From: Sulfuricurvum sp.
GTDB taxonomy: Bacteria; Campylobacterota; Campylobacteria; Campylobacterales; Sulfurimonadaceae
DNA length: 64,000 bases
Assembly (NCBI GenBank): GCA_028710885.1
Contig: JAQTTG010000001.1
Span: 1 to 64,000 of the forward strand
Direction of reading: 5' to 3'
Under the pieces are notes generated by a model that was not told where the DNA came from, did no database searches, and saw only the letters and a program-made list of their open reading frames with translations. Position numbers and translations under genes: made by a program. Within the stretch, counting starts at the first letter, position 1, and each line of letters opens with the position of its first letter. This document shows positions 54,273 through 63,888 of the stretch, in pieces.

Positions 54273-55061
54273 ATGCTGATAAGACGAACAGTATTATCAC
54301 TGATTTTACTTACACTCGCAGCCCAAGCTGATTCGCAGAGGCGTGAACCATCACTCTTTTTGGAATACGAACGTGAGTTAAAAAAAGCCAATGATTCAGT
54401 CAAACCAGAAGAAAATCCCTTTAATAGAAATAATACTCCTTTATCCATTGCAAAACCGGTAATTTCAACCTTACAACCCATTAAAACAACTTCAACCACT
54501 GATTCATCTTCCTCAAAAAACAGTTCTGATTCAATTGGTGCAGATAGCTCGCCATTTTTAGTTATCAATAAGCCCGCACCAATAGCAGACGCATTATCAT
54601 GTCCTGAAAATGCAAATACCTTTACCCAAATCAAAACACCAAAATCCATTATTCATAATATTAGAACTGCTAAAGATAAAATATTGGCAAAGGCTAAAGC
54701 TTTTTTAGGGACCCCTTATTCGTTTGGTGGTAGATCATCTGAACAGACAGATTGTTCCGGTTTTACACAACAAGTTTACGGTCAACTTGGTATTTCACTT
54801 CCACACAGTGCTACCGAACAAGCACTACTGGGAGAAAAAGTTGATCCAAACGATTTACAAGTCGGTGACCTTTTGTTCTATCGCACCTATAAATCCGATC
54901 CTTCTCATGTTGCCATCTATGCTGGTGATGGACAAATTATCCACGCATCTTTCAATTCGAGACGTGTTCAATATGATTCTATAGATAAAGGTTATTATAA
55001 ACAACACTTTTTATATGCCAGACGTCTAGCCTTAAACACGCAAGATACTGATACACAATAA
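54273..55061 (+). CDS. secreted NlpC/P60 peptidase
   Basis: 262 residues from ATG 54273, with AAGGAGGGTTA before it. Signal peptide RRTVLSLILLTLAAQADS, a Ser/Thr-rich linker, then an NlpC/P60 domain with Cys in TDCSGFTQQVYGQLGISLPH and His in PSHVAIYAGDGQIIHAS. Unlike the protein at 25529 it has no lipobox and no SH3 region. Periplasmic peptidoglycan hydrolase. Confidence 0.9.
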   Translation: MLIRRTVLSLILLTLAAQADSQRREPSLFLEYERELKKANDSVKPEENPFNRNNTPLSIAKPVISTLQPIKTTSTTDSSSSKNSSDSIGADSSPFLVINKPAPIADALSCPENANTFTQIKTPKSIIHNIRTAKDKILAKAKAFLGTPYSFGGRSSEQTDCSGFTQQVYGQLGISLPHSATEQALLGEKVDPNDLQVGDLLFYRTYKSDPSHVAIYAGDGQIIHASFNSRRVQYDSIDKGYYKQHFLYARRLALNTQDTDTQ

Positions 55062-55066
55062 CCATT

Positions 55067-55531
55067 ATGTCTGCAATATATTCAACACTTGATAAGCATT
55101 GGTTATGGAAAGAGATTTACACCAAACTTGATCTCTCTTCACCCGCCTACTCCTATTGGAATGACAGCCGTCATATTAAGCTTAATCGCTATGTATTTCT
55201 TGAAAAAAATACCCTGCCTTCAAGATATGCTCATGTAGAAGAAGAACTTACAGATTTAACAGGCTATCTTCCTACTCAATATGCCGCCACACAACTCGGA
55301 ATAGACAGCCATATCTTTGCCTACAAGAAAATGCGATTACACAATCAATTCGAATACAAATTTGTAAATGACATAAAATTTGTTAATCTCAAACGGTTTT
55401 TTCTCGAAAATGGGATTAAAATCGGTAAAAATAGCTACGTTCATTTGGCTCGACTCGATGAATTGATAATCACAGCAGATTCGCGTTTTTACCGCATCGA
55501 TGATAACTATGGAGTGGTTGTTTACGACTGA
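55067..55531 (+). CDS. unrecognised small protein
   Basis: 154 residues, beta/alpha mix with many aromatic residues (SYWNDSRHIKLNRYVFLEKN). No known motif, signal or membrane helix. Starts six bases after the NlpC gene, so same operon. Convergent 10-base overlap with the FAD oxidoreductase. Confidence 0.6.
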   Translation: MSAIYSTLDKHWLWKEIYTKLDLSSPAYSYWNDSRHIKLNRYVFLEKNTLPSRYAHVEEELTDLTGYLPTQYAATQLGIDSHIFAYKKMRLHNQFEYKFVNDIKFVNLKRFFLENGIKIGKNSYVHLARLDELIITADSRFYRIDDNYGVVVYD

Positions 55532-56664
55532 CGTTTCGCCCAGCGTGGAAAAAATCGTGACGGTGACAAAATAGGATCGATCTCTATTTTATTAATTAAA
55601 AAATCTCTCAAACGTTTTGCCAAATACGGTGCCAACACAAAACCATACCCACCTGAACCGTTGATCATTGTCACATTAGGATAGTAGATATACTGCGATG
55701 GATCGATGTTCTCGCCATGGCGTATATGGGGGAATTTTGCTAATGTTGCCTCCGCATCGACCAAACTCCCCAGCATCGGAAGATAATCATTGGATCCTGA
55801 GCGTAATCCCGTATAGTCTTTGAGAATATTAATATTATTTAATTTTAATGTTTTGGATGCTTTATCGAGGAGTATCTCTCTCCCCTGCACTACGTCATAC
55901 GGCTCCCCTGAAAATGGCGAAAAATGAACATCGTGCGTCGCACCGATGGCGACAATCCCCCCATTTGTCGTTGGAGAGATCGAGACATGGTGATGGAGGA
56001 TGCAGGGGATATTCGTGGAGGTCTCACAATCGATCCGATGTCCCCAAATCCCGCGTAGACCTACATAATCGATAGGGAGCAGTTTCGGGTAAGCACCGAT
56101 AGCGAGGACGAGGTGATTTCCTATCAAATCCCCTACTCTCCACATCCCCTCTTCATGAACCAGTGATTCGACATTAAATGTGAAATAATCGATCCCCTCT
56201 ACCAATGCATTGCAAACCCCTTGAGCATCGACGACAGCACCCTCATAGAAATAGATAGAACTATCCGCTATGGCTTCAGGGGTGAGAAGAGATTTTAGCT
56301 CTGCATCGATACGTGAGTGTTTCAGGGTGGTATCACATTTAAAGTACTCCAACTTTTCAGACTCTTTGGGAGAATTGGCGATGTGTAACAGAGGTTTTGA
56401 GAGAGTATATTGTGGAAAATTGGTTGTATAAAATTCGAGAGCTTCGGCGTGCGCTTCACTCATTATCTCTTTGAGTTCACCCGCTTTGGAGATTTTTGGG
56501 GAGATAAAGGCTCCCGCCGCACCGCTTCCACCAGAAGCGATACCCACATGATCGATCAGAGCGACACGAAGCCCTGATTGAGAGAGAAAATAGGCGCTAG
56601 CGCAGCCGTTTATCCCTGCACCGATGATGATGACATCATAAGGTAATGTTTTTGATGTCGGCAA
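55522..56664 (-). CDS. FAD-dependent DAO-family oxidoreductase (MnmC C-domain-like)
   Basis: 380 residues, probable TTG start inside the glyS 3' end (29-base overlap). GAGINGCASAYFLSQSGLRV (FAD), GGSGAAGAFISPKISKAGEL, YTGLRSGSNDYLPMLGSLVD and NGSGGYGFVLAPYLA resemble the oxidase half of MnmC, a tRNA wobble-modification enzyme, but the methyltransferase half is absent. D-amino-acid/glycine oxidase-like function is also possible. Confidence 0.75.
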   Translation of the reverse strand: MPTSKTLPYDVIIIGAGINGCASAYFLSQSGLRVALIDHVGIASGGSGAAGAFISPKISKAGELKEIMSEAHAEALEFYTTNFPQYTLSKPLLHIANSPKESEKLEYFKCDTTLKHSRIDAELKSLLTPEAIADSSIYFYEGAVVDAQGVCNALVEGIDYFTFNVESLVHEEGMWRVGDLIGNHLVLAIGAYPKLLPIDYVGLRGIWGHRIDCETSTNIPCILHHHVSISPTTNGGIVAIGATHDVHFSPFSGEPYDVVQGREILLDKASKTLKLNNINILKDYTGLRSGSNDYLPMLGSLVDAEATLAKFPHIRHGENIDPSQYIYYPNVTMINGSGGYGFVLAPYLAKRLRDFLINKIEIDPILSPSRFFPRWAKRQS

Positions 56665-58675
56665 TCGCGTATATCTCAGAGTAAATCATTCCAACCAACG
56701 CTTTACGGTTGGCACGGACGTTCAAATCTTCGGCATTAACCATAACGTTGTCGAAAAAGTTGTCCAATGGAGCTTTGAGGGCGAACAATGCATCCAAACG
56801 CTCTTCGAGAGTTTCGTAGCTTGCAGAGATCGCAGTGGTAGCAGCTGTGTAGAGAGTACGTTCCGCATCGTTTTCAAAGAGCGATTCATTGACACTGAAA
56901 CCTTTGTCCATCGCTTCATCTTTGAGGATATTGCTCACACGTTTGAAGGTGGAGAACGCTTCGATAAAGGACTCGGACGATGCGATGGTATTGACCGCAC
57001 GGATTTTACGGTCAATTTCAAGAATATCAAGGTCAATATTAATCAACTCTTTTGTCACAACTGATTGGATGATCGATGGATTAACACCGACATAGGCACC
57101 TGCGAGACGTTCGATAACAAATGTTTCAACATTCTTTTTATACTCTTTACCTTGTGGATAGAGTGATGAGAGCTGATCGATTAGGGTAGAAAAGTTGAGA
57201 GGAATTTGGTGCGCTACGGCGATTTTGATGATTCCGTTTACAGCACGGCGAAGGGCAAATGGATCGCGTGAACCCGTCGGTATCTCACCGATACTGAACA
57301 TACCGATGAGTGTATCGACTTTCATCGACATCGCAACGATGGCACTGAGCATGGTAGATGGCAATGCGCTATCCTCACCGCTCGGGAGATACTGTTCTTT
57401 AATCGCCGTGGCAACGTCGGCAGATTCACCAAGCGCTAATGCGTAGTAATATCCCATAAGTCCCTGAAGCTCAGTAAACTCATACACCATCTCAGACATC
57501 AAATCGGCTTTTGCCAGCTCCATGGCACGATCCAAATCGGATGGATTGATATTATCATATATGAGATTGGCGATAGTGGAAGCAACAACTTTTTCACGTG
57601 TTATTTTTTCTGCCAACGTCCCCAAACCGTTCATAAAGACGACTTTCTCTAATCCTGCGGTGCTGAGACCCTTTTTGAGGTCATTACGGTAGAAAAAGAG
57701 TGCATCGGAGAGGCGCGGACGGAGAACCCGTTGATTTCCCTCGATAACATGGCTAAAATCATCGGTAAGGGCATTGGAAACCACGACGAATGCATTGATC
57801 AGTTTCCCCTCTTTGAACACAGGAAAGTAACGTTGATGCTCTTTCATCGAAGTGATAATAACTTCAGGAGGGAGTTCGAGAAAATTCTCATCGAAGCTAC
57901 CGAGCAACGGTGTCGGATGTTCCGTGATGGCAACGACTTCATCGAGTAAATCTTCGTCAATTTCGATTGTGATGCCGTGCTCTTTTTCGAGTGCTGCAAA
58001 ATTTGCCAAGATCGATTCACGGCGGCTTTGCGGGTAAAGATCGACTGATCCCTCTTTGAGAACGTCAAAATAGTGGTGGATAGAGTTGACTTTTTTCGCT
58101 TCAAAATGGCTGATGCGATGGACGTAGGTTTCAGAGGATGAACGGACACCGAAAAGTTCCATATCGACGAGTTCTTCACCAAGTGTGACGTTGACCCAGC
58201 GGATTGGACGAATAAAGCTCTCTTGAGAAGACCCCCAACGCATCGATTTTCCAAAGCTGAGGCTTTTGACCCATGACTCGATCATCTCTCCTAAAATCTC
58301 GGAACTTGAACGCCCATCAATCGTTTTACTGAAATAAAGAACCTCTTTACCCCCTTTTTCTGCGCGTGAAAGTTGCTCAAATTCTACACCGCATTTTTTG
58401 GCGAATCCGAGTGCAGCTGGAGTTGGAGTACCCTCTTTAATTGCCATTTCTACGGGTGCTCCGTAAAATTCTTCGACTCGGTCATCTTGGCGAGCTTTAA
58501 ATTCACGATGCCACAATACCAAACGGCGCGGCGTGTAATAGAACTCAAACTCTCCTAAGAGGGCATTTTTTTCCAAAACGGCAACCCATTTTTTCTCAAT
58601 TTCACTCAATTCTTTGAGCAATGGAACTGCCGGAAGTTCTTCGACACCGATTTCAATCAAAAGAGGTTTTAACAT
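56636..58675 (-). CDS. glyS: glycine-tRNA ligase beta subunit
   Basis: 679 residues, typical GlyS length. LLIEIGVEELPAVPLLKELS at the start, RWGSSQESFIRPIRWV, FLELPPEVIITSMKEHQRYF and IPTGSRDPFALRRAVNGIIK. Binds tRNA-Gly with GlyQ (not in window). Confidence 0.97.
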   Translation of the reverse strand: MLKPLLIEIGVEELPAVPLLKELSEIEKKWVAVLEKNALLGEFEFYYTPRRLVLWHREFKARQDDRVEEFYGAPVEMAIKEGTPTPAALGFAKKCGVEFEQLSRAEKGGKEVLYFSKTIDGRSSSEILGEMIESWVKSLSFGKSMRWGSSQESFIRPIRWVNVTLGEELVDMELFGVRSSSETYVHRISHFEAKKVNSIHHYFDVLKEGSVDLYPQSRRESILANFAALEKEHGITIEIDEDLLDEVVAITEHPTPLLGSFDENFLELPPEVIITSMKEHQRYFPVFKEGKLINAFVVVSNALTDDFSHVIEGNQRVLRPRLSDALFFYRNDLKKGLSTAGLEKVVFMNGLGTLAEKITREKVVASTIANLIYDNINPSDLDRAMELAKADLMSEMVYEFTELQGLMGYYYALALGESADVATAIKEQYLPSGEDSALPSTMLSAIVAMSMKVDTLIGMFSIGEIPTGSRDPFALRRAVNGIIKIAVAHQIPLNFSTLIDQLSSLYPQGKEYKKNVETFVIERLAGAYVGVNPSIIQSVVTKELINIDLDILEIDRKIRAVNTIASSESFIEAFSTFKRVSNILKDEAMDKGFSVNESLFENDAERTLYTAATTAISASYETLEERLDALFALKAPLDNFFDNVMVNAEDLNVRANRKALVGMIYSEIYAIADIKNITL

Positions 58676-58815
58676 TTACATATCCATCAATCATTTTTAA
58701 AGCCCGATTTTACCGATTTGATGGTTAAAAAATGCTGTTGGATGATGGTTGCTTTGGAAAAAATTAATTAAGAGATAAAGTATCCGATTTATGTGTAGTT
58801 AAAAGTTTTGAGTTG

Positions 58816-58821
58816 TACAAT
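58816..58821 (+). promoter_or_regulatory. -10 box TACAAT for the superoxide reductase gene
   Basis: TACAAT 33 bases before the ATG at 58855, following TTGAGTTG. The other bases between glyS and this gene show no clear feature. Confidence 0.4.
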
Positions 58822-58854
58822 GTCCAAATTCATATTATCAAAAAGGAATCAATC

Positions 58855-59274
58855 ATGCCAACTATTAACAAATATGTTAATATCGATACTGTAGAGAGAG
58901 AAGCTAAAAAAGATCTCATCGATCGTCATTCACCATTCATCACTGTTTTAGGGGATGCAAAAAAAGGTGAAATGCTTGCCATCAATGTAAAAATGGGGCA
59001 AGAGTACACGCATCCAGACGATTTTGATCACTTCATCGAAAGTATCACCCTTTTCAATGGTGAAACAAAACTCGCTTCTGCAACATTCGTACCCGGAACA
59101 TTAGGAAATGAAAAATCTCATGCAGAAGTAACTTTCAATATCCGTCCTATGGGTAAAAAATTGACTCTTGTAGCGCACGGTTACTGTACTAAACATGGGG
59201 TATGGGAATCAACTCCAGTGGAAGTAACGGTAGAAGAAGCATCTTCTTGCTGCGGCGGCGGACACTGTTCGTAA
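58855..59274 (+). CDS. class II superoxide reductase (neelaredoxin) with Cys-rich tail
   Basis: 139 residues from ATG 58855 (AAAGGAATCAATC). Iron ligands are His25 (DRHSPFI), His53 and His59 (THPDDFDHF), Cys111 and His114 (YCTKHGVWE), matching the SOR centre; the usual Glu-Lys before His25 is Asp23-Arg24. It ends in SSCCGGGHCS, an added Cys/His tail. It reduces superoxide to peroxide in the cytoplasm. Suits a micro-oxic diazotroph with Tpx and flavodiiron protein. Confidence 0.88.
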   Translation: MPTINKYVNIDTVEREAKKDLIDRHSPFITVLGDAKKGEMLAINVKMGQEYTHPDDFDHFIESITLFNGETKLASATFVPGTLGNEKSHAEVTFNIRPMGKKLTLVAHGYCTKHGVWESTPVEVTVEEASSCCGGGHCS

Positions 59275-59286
59275 TCTGAATAAATA

Positions 59287-59315
59287 ATTTTAAAGCCTTT
59301 TTCCGGCTTTAAAAT
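59287..59315. terminator. bidirectional hairpin between superoxide reductase and GGDEF genes
   Basis: Perfect 11-bp stem ATTTTAAAGCC / GGCTTTAAAAT with a 7-base loop between two convergent genes. A/T-rich outer stem acts in both directions. Confidence 0.7.
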
Positions 59316-59345
59316 CTATACTGAAAGTACTCTAATTATTTCACG

Positions 59346-61619
59346 TTACTCCGAATTTGTACTTACACAATTTCTACCATTTGCCTTTGCTTGATAAAGC
59401 GCACTATCAGCCATTTTTAAAAGTTCTTCTTTTTCGATCTTACTATGATTATTCATCCACGCAAAACCCAAACTGATTGTAATAATTCCACTGACTTTGG
59501 AATATTTGTGTGGAATATTTAACGCACTTACAGACTTAACCAATGAATTTGCAACTTGAGTCGCACCATGTTTATCACAATCTTTTACTATAACCACAAA
59601 TTCTTCTCCACCATATCTGGCTATTACATCAGTTGGACGCTTCAATACTGCTTGTAATGTAATTGCAACCTGTTTAAGTACATTATCACCCATGATATGT
59701 CCATAATTATCATTATATAGTTTAAAATAATCGATGTCTAACATCATAATTGCAAATGATTTATGGTCATCTTTTGCTTCTTGATATTTAACATTGAAAC
59801 TTTGATCAAAATACCGTCTGTTTGGAATTTGAGTTAATCCATCATACATAGATAATTTTTCAAGCATCTGACTTTTCAGTTTAAGATCAAATTCAATCTC
59901 TTTTTGACGATTTTTATCAATATGTATTCCAGCCATTTTAATTGGGGTTCCATCTTGATCATAAGCAATGATTTGACCTCGTCCATCTATCCAAAACCAT
60001 GAACCATTCATATGTTTGAGTCTAAATTCTATTATAAATGCATTTCCGTTTGATATTTGTTCTTTTAACTCATCTTGAATAGGCTGCAGATCATCCGGAT
60101 GCATCATTTCAAGCCACTTCTTATAGGACATTTCAAACTCATTATTTTTGTAACCCAACATTTCGTAACAATGACTATCCCAAATAACAGTCCCATTCGA
60201 AAGATCAAATTCCCAAAGACCAATTCTACTTGCACTAATTGTTACTTCTAGTTGCTGTTTTGTCTGTGTTAATTCATCATGAGCTAATTTCTCTTCTGTT
60301 ATATCACGAAAGATGACAATAGAACCACCATTGCTTGTTGGTGCAACAGTCAAAAATACCGGAAAAATACTTCCGTCCTTTTTAATAAAATACTCTTCGC
60401 CTTCTCTATGTTTTCTATCCTTGATAGTTAAATAAATCGGACATTCAATTATCTCGTATGCATCACCAGATGGCCTATGATGATGAAATACTGCATGCTG
60501 ATTATTATATAAAATTTCATTTTCACTAAATCCCAATATCTCTAATGCCTTTTGATTTATCCATGTACAATTTCCATCTTGATCCACTCCATAAACCCCT
60601 TCTCCCATATTAGACAGTAAAGACTCTACAAATTTTTTTCTTCTTTGCTCTTTTATGTAGTAAAAAGTAATTATTAAAAAAGTAAAAAATACTATCAATA
60701 TGTCTGTTTTATAGTATTGCCAGATATCCACATAAGTAAATTGCTCAATTTGGTCATACGGCGGAAGTCTAAGTGCTTGAAACATTTTGTGTATATCATC
60801 ATACACCAATGGAGTTGTCCATCCAATATCACCATCAACTGTTTTATTATTTTGAGCAAATTGCTCCAATAATGCGATGACTACTTTGTTTGAAAGTTTT
60901 TTTGAAGTATTAGGCATCTGGGCTAGTGGCCATTCAGGATATAAAGAGGTAGAAAGTAAGTACGGAAACTCCGAAGTATTCTTTTTAGCATTAATAAGTT
61001 TCAATTGATTAAGATCGATTTCTCGTTTCTGAGCCATCATCTCCAATACATCTGTTCGAACAAATCCCACATCTGCTTTGCTATTTAGTACATTTTCTAC
61101 TACCTTGCTGTGTGGCATACCTGTAAAATTGATTTGTAAATCTTTAGAATCAATCTTATGTTGCTTTAATTCATATATTTGAGATGCATAACCACCAAGC
61201 GATTCTGGATCGACGGCCATAATATTTTTGTCTATTAAATCATCAAGTGTATTAATATTTAAACTATTTTTACGCGTAAAGATCACTCCTCCAAACCGGT
61301 CAATCCATTGACCATTCTTAAACTTCATCATGGTTGCGATACGGGATATTTTATAATTTTTTTCTAAAAAGACATAATGACCGGAATTTGTAATAATAAA
61401 ATCAAGTGCATCATGTTTAACAGCATCATTGATTTCAGGATAAGTAAGCGGCAAGATCGTAAAATGATATTCTGGTATTGTTTGATTAAGATATTGAGCC
61501 GTCGGTGTCCATTCTTGCAAAGTTATACTTTTAGAGCGAAAAGCTAAAATCCCAATTTTAACTTCTGATCCTTCAAGATATACAATAGATAAAATAAGTA
61601 TAAAAAAAATAAATTTCAT
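59346..61619 (-). CDS. PhnD-like periplasmic sensor / PAS / diguanylate cyclase
   Basis: 757 residues. Signal peptide (FIFFILILSIVYLEGS), a PhnD-like phosphate/phosphonate-binding-type domain (~20-280; KIGILAFRSKSITLQEWTPT), a transmembrane helix (~310-328), two PAS domains (~340-430 and ~455-570) and a GGDEF domain ending (RYGGEEFVVIV). The last Asp/Asn residues of the catalytic loop are present (DIDYFKLYNDNYGH). It links periplasmic ligand sensing to c-di-GMP. Ligand not known. Confidence 0.88.
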   Translation of the reverse strand: MKFIFFILILSIVYLEGSEVKIGILAFRSKSITLQEWTPTAQYLNQTIPEYHFTILPLTYPEINDAVKHDALDFIITNSGHYVFLEKNYKISRIATMMKFKNGQWIDRFGGVIFTRKNSLNINTLDDLIDKNIMAVDPESLGGYASQIYELKQHKIDSKDLQINFTGMPHSKVVENVLNSKADVGFVRTDVLEMMAQKREIDLNQLKLINAKKNTSEFPYLLSTSLYPEWPLAQMPNTSKKLSNKVVIALLEQFAQNNKTVDGDIGWTTPLVYDDIHKMFQALRLPPYDQIEQFTYVDIWQYYKTDILIVFFTFLIITFYYIKEQRRKKFVESLLSNMGEGVYGVDQDGNCTWINQKALEILGFSENEILYNNQHAVFHHHRPSGDAYEIIECPIYLTIKDRKHREGEEYFIKKDGSIFPVFLTVAPTSNGGSIVIFRDITEEKLAHDELTQTKQQLEVTISASRIGLWEFDLSNGTVIWDSHCYEMLGYKNNEFEMSYKKWLEMMHPDDLQPIQDELKEQISNGNAFIIEFRLKHMNGSWFWIDGRGQIIAYDQDGTPIKMAGIHIDKNRQKEIEFDLKLKSQMLEKLSMYDGLTQIPNRRYFDQSFNVKYQEAKDDHKSFAIMMLDIDYFKLYNDNYGHIMGDNVLKQVAITLQAVLKRPTDVIARYGGEEFVVIVKDCDKHGATQVANSLVKSVSALNIPHKYSKVSGIITISLGFAWMNNHSKIEKEELLKMADSALYQAKANGRNCVSTNSE

Positions 61620-61753
61620 TTCTTCTCGTTTAATAAATTTTCAACTCGACTATAAAAGGATAAATCTTATAATCATTATAACAATAAAACAGTTTTATAG
61701 ATCACATACATTCTTCAAATTGCTATATTTAATACAAGAATGCAATGAATTAC

Positions 61754-61785
61754 TTCACATTAACTTCACATTCGTTTGATATACT
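61754..61785 (+). promoter_or_regulatory. Pho-box-like direct repeats with -10 box upstream of pal
   Basis: TTCACAT at 61754-61760 and again at 61765-61771, spaced 11 bases as in PhoB-type binding sites, then TATACT at 61780-61785. Lies between the divergent GGDEF gene and pal; the remaining ~280 bases here are AT-rich with no other feature seen. Confidence 0.4.
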
Positions 61786-61902
61786 GTCAATGGGTATAGA
61801 AGTACGTATCTGTGGCATTTAATAAGTACTAAATATAAATTTATTTTTAGTATAACCCACTAGTAATACTCAGATACAAAATTAAATTTAAAGGTCATTA
61901 TT

Positions 61903-62442
61903 ATGATAAAAAAAGTTGCTTACCTCAGTGCAACAGTAGCAATATTAGTGTTAAGCGGGTGTAGTTCTAAAGAACCAACAATTGATAAAACTGCGAACAG
62001 TTCAATGCCTTCAGCAAGTTCTACAATAGCTACTCCTGCAACGGACTCAAGTGCCAAGGATTCGAATGCTGCCATCTCTTCGTCTGCCAATACTAATGCA
62101 AATACATCAGTAAATCTTACAGCTGAGCTTTCAAGCATTTATTTTGATTTTGACAAATACGACATACGTACCGACATGGAATCAGCATTAAAAATTGATA
62201 GTGATTTAGTTAAAAATAAGACTATCAAACTTGAAGGAAATTGTGATGAGTTTGGAAGTGATGAATACAATGTTGCTTTAGGACTTAAACGTGCAAATGC
62301 AGTCAAACAAGCACTAATCAATATGGGTATGAGTGCAGATTCCATCAACATGGTTTCACTTGGAAAAAGCAATCCGGTATGCGCAGAACAAACTAAAGAG
62401 TGTTGGGCTAAAAATCGTCGTGTAGAGTTTAAACTCCCGTAA
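61903..62442 (+). CDS. pal: Pal/OmpA-type peptidoglycan-associated lipoprotein
   Basis: 179 residues. Lipoprotein signal with lipobox LSGC (residues 16-19), a Ser/Ala/Thr linker, then an OmpA domain with IYFDFDKYDIRTDM, LEGNCDEFGSDEYNVALGLK and NRRVEFKLP. Anchors the outer membrane to peptidoglycan. The tolQRAB genes are not adjacent, so it might be one of several OmpA-like lipoproteins. Confidence 0.85.
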   Translation: MIKKVAYLSATVAILVLSGCSSKEPTIDKTANSSMPSASSTIATPATDSSAKDSNAAISSSANTNANTSVNLTAELSSIYFDFDKYDIRTDMESALKIDSDLVKNKTIKLEGNCDEFGSDEYNVALGLKRANAVKQALINMGMSADSINMVSLGKSNPVCAEQTKECWAKNRRVEFKLP

Positions 62443-62448
62443 TAATTT

Positions 62449-62486
62449 TACATCTTGAAGCTTTGGGCTTGCAAGATGTATTTTTT
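62449..62486 (+). terminator. rho-independent terminator of pal
   Basis: Stem TACATCTTG / CAAGATGTA with an inner AAGC/GCTT pairing, followed by TTTTTT at 62481-62486. The convergent ClC gene ends at 62494. Confidence 0.8.
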
Positions 62487-62493
62487 ATAATAT

Positions 62494-63888
62494 TTAATTT
62501 TCTTTTTCTACATTTTTATCTTGCCATATAAAGCGTTTATAGCGAAGTTTACTTGGTAAATTTCTTACTTTATCAATATCTTTCATATTAATACTGATAG
62601 AAGTATGCTCTATGTCACTACCTTCACCGAGATTAATATTATCTGCCTTATTAAGAGCAATTTTTTGCGATTGGAATACACTTCGATGGCCCGTTATTAA
62701 AAAAGCTATGACTACACTTAGCGCTGCATAATTTGCCATATGTACCCCAAATAACTCAACAGCCATAATAATAGAAGCTATTGGTGCATTGGTCGTCCCA
62801 GCAAGAACACTCACAAATCCTAAAGCTGCAAAAAGAGCTATATGATCTCCCATAAAATGACCAAAAGCAGCACCACTGGTTGCACCAACAAAGAAGATAG
62901 GTGTAATAACACCTCCACTACCTCCTGCTCCTAATGTTACTGCAGTAAATAAGGTTTTTAGAATAAAGTCATACCAATGTACATTCTCAGACAAAAGTGC
63001 TTTTGGATCCAGACAATTTGTGATAGTAGGAATACCTAACCCAAGATATTTTTCTGAAATAAAATATGAAATTGCAATCATAATCAATCCAGCAATAAAT
63101 GCTTTTAAATAACGGTTATATGGGATTTTATGTATCCATTCTTCTATATGATTAACGGTCGTAATAAATGAGTCAGAAACAATACCAAAAAATACTCCTG
63201 CAATAATTACTTGTCCTATAAGTGCTAAATCAAGATGAAAAGATCGATAAAAATTAATATCGTAATACGCATATTCAACTCCAAAAAATTGGGCAGTAGT
63301 AAATGCAGCAAATCCGGCAATAAAAGAAGGTAAAAGAACATCGTACATAATTACGCCGATAATTAATACTTCAATCCCAAAAATTGCACCGGCGATAGGC
63401 GTACCGAATACGGATGCAAACCCAGCACTAATTCCACATATAACAAGTTTTTTTCTGTCTTGTTTAGAAAATTTAAATAACGTTGCAACAAATGAAGCTG
63501 CACCAGCTCCAATTTGGGCTCCTGGCCCCTCTTTTCCAACAGATCCACCTGAAAATATTGTGAGTACCGTAGCAACTAATTTAACCGGAATAATTTTGGC
63601 ATTAATATACCCATCTTGTTTATGAATAGCTTCAATTACTTTTTCAGTACCATGTCCTGTAGCATTTCTATCAAATGTTCTAACTATCCAAATCGTTAAC
63701 ATCAAGCCAAATGGAAGTGTAAAATAATACGGAAATGGGAGGATACCTCGTGCATCTTGTGCAGCATGTATTGTATTGATAAAGATAGATATCAAAAAGC
63801 CAATCATAATACCCGTTGCAGATGAAAGAATAAGCCATTTTGAAACACTAAAGAAGATTACTGTTTGTTCTGTAATATGTTTTTTCAC
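62494..63888 (-). CDS. ClC-family chloride channel / H+-Cl- antiporter
   Basis: 464 residues, about 10-12 hydrophobic helices. The selectivity motifs are GGSVGKEGPGAQIGAG (GxxGxEGP with gating Glu), GISAGFASVFGTPIAGAIFG, and GAGGSGGVITPIFFVGA. No CBS domains. Likely exchanger or channel for chloride or a similar anion. Ends opposite pal. About 110 bases remain to the window edge with no recognisable gene. Confidence 0.92.
   Translation of the reverse strand: MKKHITEQTVIFFSVSKWLILSSATGIMIGFLISIFINTIHAAQDARGILPFPYYFTLPFGLMLTIWIVRTFDRNATGHGTEKVIEAIHKQDGYINAKIIPVKLVATVLTIFSGGSVGKEGPGAQIGAGAASFVATLFKFSKQDRKKLVICGISAGFASVFGTPIAGAIFGIEVLIIGVIMYDVLLPSFIAGFAAFTTAQFFGVEYAYYDINFYRSFHLDLALIGQVIIAGVFFGIVSDSFITTVNHIEEWIHKIPYNRYLKAFIAGLIMIAISYFISEKYLGLGIPTITNCLDPKALLSENVHWYDFILKTLFTAVTLGAGGSGGVITPIFFVGATSGAAFGHFMGDHIALFAALGFVSVLAGTTNAPIASIIMAVELFGVHMANYAALSVVIAFLITGHRSVFQSQKIALNKADNINLGEGSDIEHTSISINMKDIDKVRNLPSKLRYKRFIWQDKNVEKEN

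Noticed and set aside
54230-54649. 139-codon frame antisense to the NlpC/P60 gene
   Set aside because: Shadow of the Ser/Thr-rich linker; no protein family features.
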